Of a stretch of 64,000 nt of DNA, positions 21,630-30,876 are shown piece by piece. The notes under the pieces are model-generated. The model saw only the letters and a program-made list of their open reading frames with translations. It made no database searches and was not told where the DNA came from. Each line of letters opens with the position of its first letter. Position 1 is the stretch's first letter. The stretch is taken from the NCBI GenBank assembly GCA_025766275.1, contig JAFKAC010000075.1:124001-188000 (forward strand). Direction: 5' to 3'. Source of the DNA: Lactarius indigo. Its lineage: Eukaryota > Basidiomycota > Agaricomycetes > Russulales > Russulaceae. Made by a program: the position numbers and the translations under genes.

Positions 21630-21785
21630 GGTGAGAAGGCTGAAGGAGGTCGCGAGCTAGGCCCAGGCGGTTTCCCCAACAGCGAGCAGAGGTGTTTAGA
21701 GGTTGTATTCAGCAGCAAATAGACTAGAACCAGCACTAGCTCTGAGGAGATGGTGGTGGTACGAGGGAAAGAAGGGATGGATATG
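21630..21785 (-). other. LINE 5' leader / junction with gag D
   Basis: Gag D homology to gag A ends at PWAMDTSA (about 21,790). From there to the ATG at 21,629 the sequence is unrelated and pyrimidine-rich on the minus strand, so the LINE 5' end lies near 21,785. The matching 3' junction is lost, so no target duplication can be checked. Confidence 0.45.
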
Positions 21786-23341
21786 GCGGAAGTATCCATT
21801 GCCCATGGATTTGCAAGGTTTTGAGGAACCGTCCATCCGGCATTGCTCACCTTCTTCGGCTTAGTGTCCTTGTATTCATCCACCCTTGCACGGATGTGAA
21901 TGTAGTTGCGTTGTCGACGAAGGGTTGCCCGCTTCCACTCGTCGAATGTTTCTGGCTCGTCCAGGTCGTAGGTTTTTTCGTACAACTTCTTGGGTAACCC
22001 CTTCGTGAACAAGTTGATGGTCTGGGGGTCGTTGAGGCGGTAGCTGGCCTTCCTGGCAGCTTCTTCGAATTCGTTGACATATTTGTCGATATCTCCATCG
22101 ACCATTTTAAGCCCCTTTCTCAACAGGGCTTGAGCTTGTTCTCATTCGAGGGTATTAATGAACCTTTGATTAAAACCCTCCGCCACTGCGTTCCATAGAT
22201 CCCTTGTATGTTGGTCTATCCCTCATTGTATTTGTCGGTTGAGCCACTTGAGGTACGAGAGTACCCATTCGCTGACGGATACCCCCTTGATGTAGGAGAG
22301 GAAGAGGAGACTTCGTCGGTAGTCGTTGCGCATGATGGGGGTGTCGAGATTCATACCCCAGTATACATGCCATTGTGTGAGGAAAGAGTCGACTTTAGTG
22401 CAATCTCCATCAAAAATAGTGGGGGGTTCACCGGTTAGTTTCTCGTGTCCGCCTCCTAGTGGGCCTCCTCCTCTGCCTGGTGGAGCTCCTCCTCCATCTG
22501 GTGGACCTCCTCCTGGTGGGTTGTTTGGAATGTCCGGTGGATTTCCTCCTCCACCCGATCATCGGGGAAAGTCTCCTCCTGGGGGTCCTCCCCATCCTGG
22601 AGGGGGGTCAAGTGGTAGTCCTCGTCTTGGTCCGTCCCCAGATGGGGGGTCTCCTCGGTCGGGTCCAATAGCCCGAAAAATCGCGGTGTCGTCCACGGTC
22701 ATGCGATGTCCCGTTTCGGGATTAATGGGTAGGAGATGTCGTTGGGATTCTGCTCTGATTGCCTCGGCTGCTTCTCGTGCTGCTTGTTCTCTTACGGTCA
22801 TGATTTCTTCTGCCGTCATCGTAGTTGTGGCCATCTCTGCTGCAGGCAACTGTACGTGAATGACTTCTGGCTGTTCTGAGATGTGTAGAGACTCAGCTCA
22901 TTGGATAGTGTATTGCTCAATAGGCCCAACGCTTGCTGGTCGATTTTCCTCGCTTTGTTCTTCCTCTTTGGTTTCTTCGCTTACCACTTCTCCTGTGGAG
23001 TGTTCCCGTATCTGACCGTCAATCGGTCCCCAGTCTGCTCGTGAATTGAGTTCTCGTGCGTCGATGTCGCACTGATACTGTCTTCCCGCTGGTCTGACGA
23101 CGTCCCAGCGATGGTCTATAGGGTTCCACGTAATTTCTACCCAGCACAAGTGGTCGAAATTGAACTCAACGGGTCTGAACCTCATAGGTCCGTTAAATTC
23201 GACGAAATATCCGGTTTCGTCTCCTCGGTCTATCCACCGGGCTGCTCCTAGGAATCGGGTTGGTACGTTGCGATCTCCCCTTCGTTCTAAGTAGTAGGGA
23301 TGGAAGTTCGTCCACTGTTCTCGGGTGTTGACAGTCGCCAC
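21786..23341 (-). pseudogene. Ty3/gypsy gag, copy D (in-frame stops, interrupted by LINE)
   Basis: N-terminal block (FHPYYLERRGDRNVPTRFLG, GYFVEFNGPMRFRPVEF, CWVEITWNPIDHRWDVV) parallels gag B, followed by a Pro/Gly linker and the capsid region (NEFEEAARKASYRLNDPQ, INLFTKGLPKKLYEK). In-frame TGA codons at 22,898-22,900, 22,223-22,225 and 22,142-22,144; the last sits in LE*EQAQA against LEREQAQA in copy A. A frame change lies near 22,450. It opens at GTG (23,339-23,341), as do copies B and C. The C-terminus is cut by the LINE at about 21,785. Confidence 0.75.
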
Positions 23342-23362
23342 AATTAGATATCTTGGTCTTAA

Positions 23363-24151
23363 TGTAACGCCGTCACAACGTTAGCTCGACTTGAGCGTAT
23401 AACAGTAGGCGACTTGTGACTTAGCTAATCACGCGCTAGGCGTATGGCACGAAGGCAGCGGCTAGATGTTCGAAGACACTAGCAGATTCGGATGACTCTT
23501 ATGCTCTGGATCCAGAGACGAGGCAAGATGCTGTTGATAAGTGACCCTTGCGCACTTAGCAGCTCTTATGGACCGGACTTACAGATACGGACTGCTGTAG
23601 ATTAATTAGGACCGCTTTAGATTAGATTTGATCTGTACAATCTCGGACTTCTTTATCTATGACATCATGTACAGTGACATCATATGGACATATCCAGACC
23701 TTTCATTGTACTATGCGTTCTTGTATCCTTCTTTGTTCTCTTTTTGTTCTATCCTTATTATGATGTCATTGTGATATCACTGACTTCTAGACTCTCCTTG
23801 TTCTTTCTGTACTTGTTCTCAGAACGTCCATTCCTTTGTCCGTTTGTAGAACAATAACTGTCTTGTAGTACGTGACTTGTGTTACATCCCTTGTATAGTG
23901 TCACTCCCAGAAAGTGTATAAGTAGAGTAGCATGTACGCTCCTGGTCCACATCAGTTCTCACTGTTTGTGTGCCAGGTAAGCTCCCTTCCCTCCAATGTA
24001 TAAACATCAGTTCTCACTGTTTGTGTGCCAGACAACCTCTGCTTCACTCTGCTTGACTTCATCCCTGTTGCTGCCTTTCAGCCACTCTTGATATCTCACC
24101 ACAGTCTTCTTGTCACTGTGAGTATCATCTTCATGTGTGCTGTTCATCAGA
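23363..24151 (-). repeat. LTR of gag D (3' boundary uncertain)
   Basis: Plus strand starts TGTAACGCCGTCACAACG, 21 bp from gag D, with the same TTAAG between LTR and gag as in copies B and C. It contains a direct repeat ACATCAGTTCTCACTGTTTG (23,949 and 24,004). The other end is not defined; sequence up to 24,151 is of similar character and is then replaced by LTR E. Confidence 0.5.
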
Positions 24152-24443
24152 TGCGTGAGACAAGAAGTGACGATTGAAGAAGACCAAGATGGCGTATCTT
24201 GGTCTTCCACAGCTACCTTAAATACAAGAAGAGCAGGCTTTCAAGTGCTGCTATGAGTCACCGTATTGTAGCATCCAACGTATCGCGTAAGTACCGCAAT
24301 CCTAATACTACTACTACCTGTACTAGGATCAAGTCATCTCCCAACGCCTAACTCCTATCGTAAACTCCGAGTCTGTGACTAATATACCTTACAGCCGTAG
24401 CCACAACCGGTACAGTAAGGGTCCAACACGCAGAACCGTAACA
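24152..24443 (-). repeat. LTR family E, copy 2
   Basis: Homologous to 1019-1327 (GATTGAAGAAGACCAAGATGG, CAGGCTTTCAAGTGCTGCTA, ACAACCGGT). Plus-strand end is CCGTAACA (24,443), the complement of a TGTTACGG LTR start. No flanking duplication remains because the neighbours are truncated. Confidence 0.6.
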
Positions 24444-24871
24444 ACTTGTGTTCATGTTGTTTGGAACCCTGTCCTATATAAACCTGTACCATAGACCATA
24501 GGAAGCCAGACTTGGCTTCGTTTGCAATCTAGCAACCTTGCCTCCGTACTTTGGTGTGACCTCGCCTTATCCCTCTCTTCTTGTGCATCACCTACCTCAG
24601 TCCCTAACCAGGACACTTCGAAGTCTTTGCAGTTGAACTATATCAACGCGTTACACCTGTTATACTCTGTGCACTAGCAAGATCAAGTGTAGAGAAGTGT
24701 TAGACACTTCGGACGAGGAGTCCTACATTACAGAGTAGTGCTGCACCTTGTGCCACACTTTTATCACTTGTATTTCATAGCAATAAGACAACAGAGGTCT
24801 TCGCTTGATACTTGTGTGACTCAGAACCTCTAGAACCCACGCCCCTGCTAGGGCGTAACAGTCAGCTTGTT
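24444..24871 (-). repeat. Truncated LTR family G, inserted in gag C
   Basis: Reverse-complement copy of the solo LTR at 25,181-25,759, lacking about its last 150 bp. It starts (minus) TGTTACGCCCTAGCAGGGG at 24,871 directly after the gag C residues NEEQAD, so it truncated gag C downstream of the zinc knuckle. Confidence 0.75.
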
Positions 24872-25175
24872 CTTCGTTTGAGAGGGGGCGTGACGCAGTC
24901 ATTGAGATGGTGGCAGTGGTTGGGGTGGGGTCGCTGGTACTTGCTGTCTTAGCTGTGACGGCCGGTTTCTGGGGACAGAACCTGGAAATGTGTCCTTGTC
25001 CTCGGCATCGGAAGCATCTTCCCTCTTTTTGGAGTTGCTTCTTTTCATCGTCCGTCATTGCTGCTCTGACGCGAGTGCGGCCAATATCCATTGCATTCGG
25101 ATCTTTGGTTTTGTTAAGGGCATTTAGCCATTGGTCACGAGAGGCCCCTCCCTTCTTGTCTGTCCTCCCTTTGGT
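24872..25175 (-). pseudogene. Gypsy gag C, C-terminal exon-like piece (zinc knuckle)
   Basis: Continues gag C after the solo LTR: TKGRTDKKGGASRDQW, DPNAMDIGRTRVRAAMTDD, knuckle CFRCRGQGHISRFC, then SRPLSNEEQAD, nearly identical to gag B. Ends where LTR G copy 2 begins. Confidence 0.85.
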
Positions 25176-25180
25176 AAGTC

Positions 25181-25759
25181 TGTTATGCCCTAGCAGGGGT
25201 GCGGGTTCTAAAAGTTCTGAATCACACAAGTATCAAGCGAAGACCTCTGTTGTCTTATTGCTATGAAATACGAGTGATAAAAGTGTGGCACAAGGTGCAG
25301 CACTACTCTGTAATGTAGGACTCCTCGTCCGAAGTGTCTAACACTTCTCTACACTTGATCTTGCTAGTGCACAGAGTATAACAGGTGTAACGCGTTGATA
25401 TAGTTCAACTGCAAAGACTTCGAAGTGTCCTAGTTAGGGACTGAGGGAGGGGATGCACAAGAAGAGAGGGATAAGGCGAGGTCACACCAAAGTATGGAGG
25501 CAAGGTTGCTAGATTGCAAACGAAGCCAAGTCTGGCTTCCTACGGTCTATGGTACAGGTTTATATAGGACAGGGTTCCAAACAACATGAACACAAGTCCA
25601 CACAATATCAAAGAGACTAAACGGAGTAAACAGAAGTTCGGATCAAAGAAACAGCGCCACTAGTAACAGTAGCTCCATTGGTGACAAGGTATAGTACAGA
25701 AGGGGGAAGGCAGGGTGGAGACATACTGTGACTTAGGTCCGAAGCGTCGGATCATAACA
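25181..25759 (+). repeat. Solo LTR family G with perfect TSD, splitting gag C
   Basis: 579 bp, inverted ends TGTTATG and CATAACA, flanked by AAGTC on both sides (25,176-25,180 and 25,760-25,764). Removing it and one AAGTC gives GGTAAGTCTATCTTTGAG, which aligns with AGTGAGTCTATCTTTGAG in intact gag B. It contains a TATATAGG box (25,561) in reverse sense. Confidence 0.95.
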
Positions 25760-26977
25760 AAGTCTATCTTTGAGCAGAAGATATTCCGCTTGTTGGAGTG
25801 TGACCGCTGTTTTCCAATCATCCCAATCCACGGGGTGATGAAATTTGATTGCGTTTATGACCAACGCATTCGGGAGTCCTTTTTGGAAGATTTCCAAGGT
25901 CGTTGCCTCGTCTTTATTGTACCCTGCTTTGTTTGCCAAATTGGAGAATTTGGCTATGTACGTGTCGATGTCTTCCTTGTCCATTCGTAAATTTTGAATG
26001 GCGTGGCGAGCCTTCTGTTGTTGCGTGGTATCTGTGTAGGCTTGGATAAACCTTGTTTCGATGGTGTTCCACAGGTTTTCGGCGTTCATGGCTACCCCTC
26101 CTACTAGTTGATCGGCTAACCACTGTATTTGTTCTTCGACCCAGTCGTCTACCAACGGTCCTCGGATGTATGAGAGAAGGGTCATGGCGCGAGAGTAGGG
26201 GAGGGTCAGCTGTTGGATGTTCAGATTCATTCCGCGGTAGAGCACGAAGGCGTTGAGGAAAGCTCTACTGGCTTCTCGATCTCCGGTGAATTCTGGCGGG
26301 GGATTTCCTCCGAGTTGTCCGTTTGGTGGGGGAGGTCCTCCGACAGCGGGGCCTGCTGCTGCTCCGCCGCCTCCACCCCCAGGCACGCCGCCTCCGCCTC
26401 CACCTCCAGGCGCACCGCCTCCATGATGGCTTCCTGAGCCTCCCGCAGTGCCTCCTCCGCTTGTCGACATACTTCCTCCCACAGGATGTCCTCCACTACT
26501 TGTAGGATTCGCTGCCGAGGAGCCTGCGGCTGGTTGTGAGGTGGTGAGGGTGGTGGAGAGTTGGGTGGCGGACATGTTGGCATACAATGCGAAGTCCACA
26601 GGTCGTTGGATGGTGGGCATAAGTGTTGGGTTATCTAAGTCAGGTTCAGAGGATGGTTCTTCGATATCAGAATCAGCTTCGATAGCGCTGATTTGTCCTT
26701 TTCCTGGTCCTAGGCCTAGGTGTGCGGGGACAGGTTTGTAGGAATACCAGGAGTGCTTTGAGTCGGAGTAGGCAACGTAGGCCCAGATATGTTGGTCTTC
26801 GATGTATTTGATTGGTTCGTATGTGAGTTTGTCGGGGTCGTAGACGTAGTACCCTTCGTCGTGTGGGGTGTTCCTCCAAAGAGTGGTACCTTTGATGGAA
26901 GGTCTTAGGTCGTCTTGGGGATGCCGCTCCAGGTACTCTTTGATGAACTGTGTTCGGCTTCGGCTGGTGAGAGCCAC
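25760..26977 (-). pseudogene. Ty3/gypsy gag, copy C, N-terminal part
   Basis: Near-identical to gag B: FIKEYLERHPQDDLRP, GYYVYDPDKL, EFTGDREASRAFLNAF, KEDIDTYIAKFSNLANKAGY, through LLLKDRL, then the solo LTR. Opens at GTG (26,975-26,977). The Gly-rich linker is shorter than in B (fewer 18-bp units). No pol is present. Confidence 0.9.
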
Positions 26978-26995
26978 TGTGGAGACTAGACTTAA

Positions 26996-27581
26996 TGTAA
27001 CGCCACTACAGGGGCGTTAAGTACAACCTGTACTAAGTCAGTCCGTTTGGTAGTCCAAGCTCAAAGGCTCGACTTCAGTAGAGATGGTGCACAAGAGTCA
27101 CAAGGACGTATGTCACTTGGACTGTAGAGGGAGGCTAAGACTCGAAGGTCTAGCGAAGACAGGGATCGGGAGACAAGGGACTCTGCGTTCGAGTGTAGTA
27201 TTACACAAGAAGTCTAGTCTACCGTACAAGCTAGGTAGTACTGGGTTTAAATACGCGTGGTGTTGTACCGTACAGACAAGGGCGCAATGCTGTTCCTTGT
27301 CAGAGAACAAAAGATGAAACATAACGAGAACAAAGGATGTCTGTATCAAGAACAAAGGGGAATCACGCGGGTCCGCTCGTGACTGAGAAATGAACGGAAA
27401 CTAGCACATGTCAAGCTTTATCGAAAGATAACAACAATAAGCAAAGTGCGTGATAGGAACCGGGTAAACGTAGTGTTCGCGTAGTCATACAGGGCTCGTA
27501 ATGTGAGGGTAAGGGTCAAACAGAGAGAGGAAAGGACGAGTCCGAAAGAAAGATTACGGCAGGAATGGAAACATCGTAACA
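26996..27581 (-). repeat. Gypsy LTR, copy C (5' LTR)
   Basis: Plus strand TGTAACGCCACTACAGGGG ... ACATCGTAACA, inverted ends TGTTACG/CGTTACA on the minus strand, about 586 bp. It lies 18 bp from the gag C start and abruptly interrupts the copia integrase frame that begins at 27,582, so this gypsy element jumped into the copia element. Confidence 0.85.
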
Positions 27582-29566
27582 TGCAGTGTATCTGGTGTTG
27601 TCATTTCGTGCTGAATCCCTTTGTCTTTCAGGTACACTTGCACTGAGTTTGCGACATACTTGCCCCCTCCATCAGTACGCAGGATCTTGAGGCACTTGCC
27701 CGTTTCAAGTTCAGCACACGCAACGAAAGCCTTCAGGTGGGTGACAACTTCAGACTTTTCGCGGAGACCGGTCACGAAGACCTTGTGTGATGCGTCGTCG
27801 ATCCAGGTGACAAAATACTCGAAGCCCCGGTGGGAACGCGTGGGCAGCTTGCCACAGATGTCGGAGAAGACTCGGCCGAGGACTTCGCTGGCACGTGTCT
27901 CCGTTGTCTGCTGGATTTCGGCACGCGTCTGCTTGCCCATGAGGCAGGCGTCGCAGTGATGTGAGGTGAGTGATGTACTTCCAGCAATTTCCATCCCTCT
28001 GACCATTCCCTTGCGCACCATGTTTAGGACAGCGTCGACATTGAGGTGGCCAAACCGGCGGTGCCAGGTGTGCACATCAGCTTTTGATGTTGCACTGCGC
28101 GCAACTAGGGCGGCTTCTGCACATGGGGCAAGTTCCTCACCGTCAATGGGGAATGTGTCGACTTGGGCCACTGCAACGTGGGCGCTTTCGGGGGATATGA
28201 TGCGGATTGACATGATGTACAGGTTCCTGCGGAGGGTGCCCTCACAGGTGAGTATGCCATGTTGGTCGTAAATTTGACAACCCCCTTCTGCGAAGCGAAC
28301 GTCTGCGCCACGCCGAGCAAGTTGCGGAACTGATAGGAGGTTTCCGTGGAGTTCGGGTACATAGAGGACGTCTTGCAGCACAGCGCGATTCCACTGCCCG
28401 TTGGCTTTCATTTGGACGGGGATGCGGCCAAGGCCAGTACCTTGGATGGTGCTGTTATCACCCAGGATGATGTTGATGGGGGATGTGAGGGTCGTGAAGT
28501 GGGTGAACCACTCGCGGTTGGAGCACATGGTGCGTGATGCACCGGAGTCAACTATCCACTGACGTTGCAAATCCCCATGAGCGGGTGGGCCTTGGGATAC
28601 CTTGAACAGGCGGACAGTGTCAGAGTCCGACATAGGCTCTTCGGCGACAGCGATTTTGGCCGATGCGTCTGTGGCTTTCGGCTTGGTGGAGGAGTCTCCA
28701 TTTCCCTTCGCTTTCCCTTCCTCCTGCTCCTTCTTGAGCTTCCGGCATTCGCTCACATCGTGTCCACGGAATTTGCAGTGAGTGCATTTCTTCTTCTGCT
28801 TATCCGGCTTATTTCCCTCCTTTCTCTTTCCCCCTTTTGCAGCCTTCGCGAAATACGCAGTGGCACCACCACCTGACTCGCGCACACGGCGCTGTTCGTC
28901 AAGGATGACTTGGGACTTGACATACTCAGTCGTGAGGTCGGAGGACTTGGTAGTGGAGAGGATAGTTTTTAGGGTGGAAAGGGAGGATGGGAGTGAGGAT
29001 ATGATGGCAAACGCGAGGAGCTTTTCCTGGAGCATGAGACCAAGGTTTGAGATGGTGTTGGCTGCACGGATCATGGAGTTGATCTGGGGCTCCATAGGCT
29101 CAGTTTCAGAGAGGGTGTTGCGGAACACCTCGTCGATAAGGTAGACGATTTTTTGCTCTCCTTTCCCTTCATAGCGTGCTGACAGGTTGTCCCAACAGTC
29201 TTTAGCTGTGTTTGCAAATAGAACTGTGTTTAAGGGCTCGTCTTTGAGTGTAAGGGTGATCTGCGCGTGGGCTTCTTGGTCCTTGGAGATCCAGTCGGCA
29301 TGGGCCGTGGCATCAACAGCGGGGTCAGGTTTCTTTTCAGAACCATCAACGACTCCCCACAGTCCACGAAGCTTCAAGATCGTTTGCACGCGGAAGCGCC
29401 AGAATGCGAAATTGCTACCGTCATCATCAAGGAAGGAAACGTCGTACATCCGGGGGTGTCCCTTTGGAGTGGGAGCGTTCCCAGAAGATCCGCTAGGATT
29501 CGCACCCCCAGCAGAGGGGGGATTACCACCTTGCGGCGGGGCTGGATTAGCGGGCGTTGTAGGCAT
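27582..29566 (-). pseudogene. Ty1/copia gag-pol, 5' two thirds (element H)
   Basis: ATG 29,566; about 660 codons open. Gag UBN2-like region (FAFWRFRVQTILKLRGLWGVVDG, SARYEGKGEQKIVYLIDEVF), knuckle CTHCKFRGHDVSEC (about residue 275), aspartic protease WIVDSGAS (about 345), GAG-pre-integrase WHRRFGHLNVDAV and CDACLMGK, integrase core VFSDICGKLP and ILRTDGGGKY (first two catalytic Asp). The frame ends at TTPDT, just before the catalytic Glu, because the gypsy LTR is inserted there. RT and RNase H are lost. No internal stop, so the insertion is relatively recent. Confidence 0.9.
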
Positions 29567-29885
29567 TTTTCAGATGGTGTTTGGGCAATTGTATGTTCTG
29601 GGCTTTTAGAAGCACACAGGTCTCATAATCTGTAGGAGCGCGGGAAGCGCGGCTCAGCGTTTTGGGAGAAACGGCTAATAGGATTGTGTATGTACCTGTA
29701 GGAGCGCGGGAAGCGCGACTAATACACAGTAAGTAAAGTAAAAATACGAGAAGTAAAGTGAACTACTAACCTCAGCGTTTTGGGAGAAACGGCTGAGGTA
29801 TGTACTCCAGGACTACGAAGTATTTATGTAGAGTGAAAATAAATTTCAGGCAGTAGAAAATCGAGACCGCGGTCGAGCAACTGAG
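29567..29885 (-). repeat. 5' leader and partial LTR of copia element H
   Basis: Plus 29,619-29,630 GGTCTCATAATC is identical to a tRNA-Met (elongator) anticodon-arm sequence, so its minus-strand complement can serve as a half-tRNA primer-binding site. It directly abuts TGTAGGAGCG (29,631), the complement of an LTR ending in CTACA. The LTR-side sequence contains two copies each of TGTAGGAGCGCGGGAAGCGC and CTCAGCGTTTTGGGAGAAAC. The outer LTR end is not resolved. Confidence 0.5.
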
Positions 29886-29975
29886 CTCGACTTAGAGAAT
29901 ATTGTGTTGCCGGTCCAGCCAGCCCAAACGTCTCCGACGCTTACACGTCGTGTGTGGCTGCAACTCCAACAATCT

Positions 29976-30626
29976 GCCTGAGATATATTGTCGGTGGGCA
30001 TGATCAAGACCTATTATTGATCTGTATACACAATAATGTGTCCGAGATATATTCTCGGACAATGTGCCTAAGCATCTGTCCGAGATATATTCTTGGACAA
30101 TGTTCATGATCATCTGTCCAAGAATACATCTCAGACAATGCTCTTGATCATCTGTCCAAGAATATATCTTGGACAATATCCTTGATTATCTGTCCAAGAG
30201 TATACCTCGGACGAAGTTCTCAATCATCTGTCTGAGATATATTGTTGGACATAGTTCTTCACCAACCATCCGAGATATGTTCTCGGACGTAGATCTTAAC
30301 CATCCGTCCGAGATACATTCTCGGACGTAGATCTTAACCGTCCGTCCGAGATACTATCTTGGACGTAGATCTTAGCCATCCGTCTGAGATACTATCTCGG
30401 ACGTAGATCTTAACCGTCCATCCGAGATACGTTCTCGGACGTAGATCTTAAGCATCCGTCTGAGATACGTTCTCGGATGTAGATCTTAGCCATCCATCCA
30501 AGATATGTTCTCGGACAGTGATATTAGCCATCCGTCCGAGATATGTTCTCGGACGTACTTCTTAGCTGTCCGTCCGAGATATACTCTCGGACAATAATCA
30601 CGATCATCTGTCCAAGAATGATGGTC
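29976..30626. repeat. 38-bp minisatellite of small inverted repeats
   Basis: About 16-17 units of roughly 38 bp, core GTCCGAGATA-n-TTCTCGGAC plus spacer GTAGATCTTAACCATCC. Each core is an imperfect 8-9 bp palindrome. Units drift gradually along the array. No ORF of interest. Confidence 0.9.
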
Positions 30627-30734
30627 CTTGATGCCATATATCCCATATCTTTGAAAGTGTCTAATGTGATTCTCCTGACAATACACCCTTGGTTTGCGTT
30701 CGGTCATCTCACTCGGAGGTATTTATACATTTTG

Positions 30735-30876
30735 TCCATCCGAGCCGACGTTGGTTGACCCATGAGTCTTGGGAGATTCTTTGCTGTCGGCCGACGTTGG
30801 CTGGCCCATGACATATGAAAGACTCTCACCGTCAGTTGGCCCATCAGTTATGGAAGTCATGCCGGATCATTGGCTG
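30735..30876. repeat. Terminal block shared with the 3.8-kb foldback element
   Basis: Contains GCCGACGTTGGCTGGCCCATG, GGCCCATCAGTTATGGAAG and ends GGATCATTGGCTG, matching the inverted left end of the foldback at 3801 (CAGCCAATGATC ... CATAACTCATGGGCC). So the 38-bp array and this block are probably one arm of a second foldback of the same superfamily. It ends exactly where transposase coding starts at 30,877. Confidence 0.65.
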
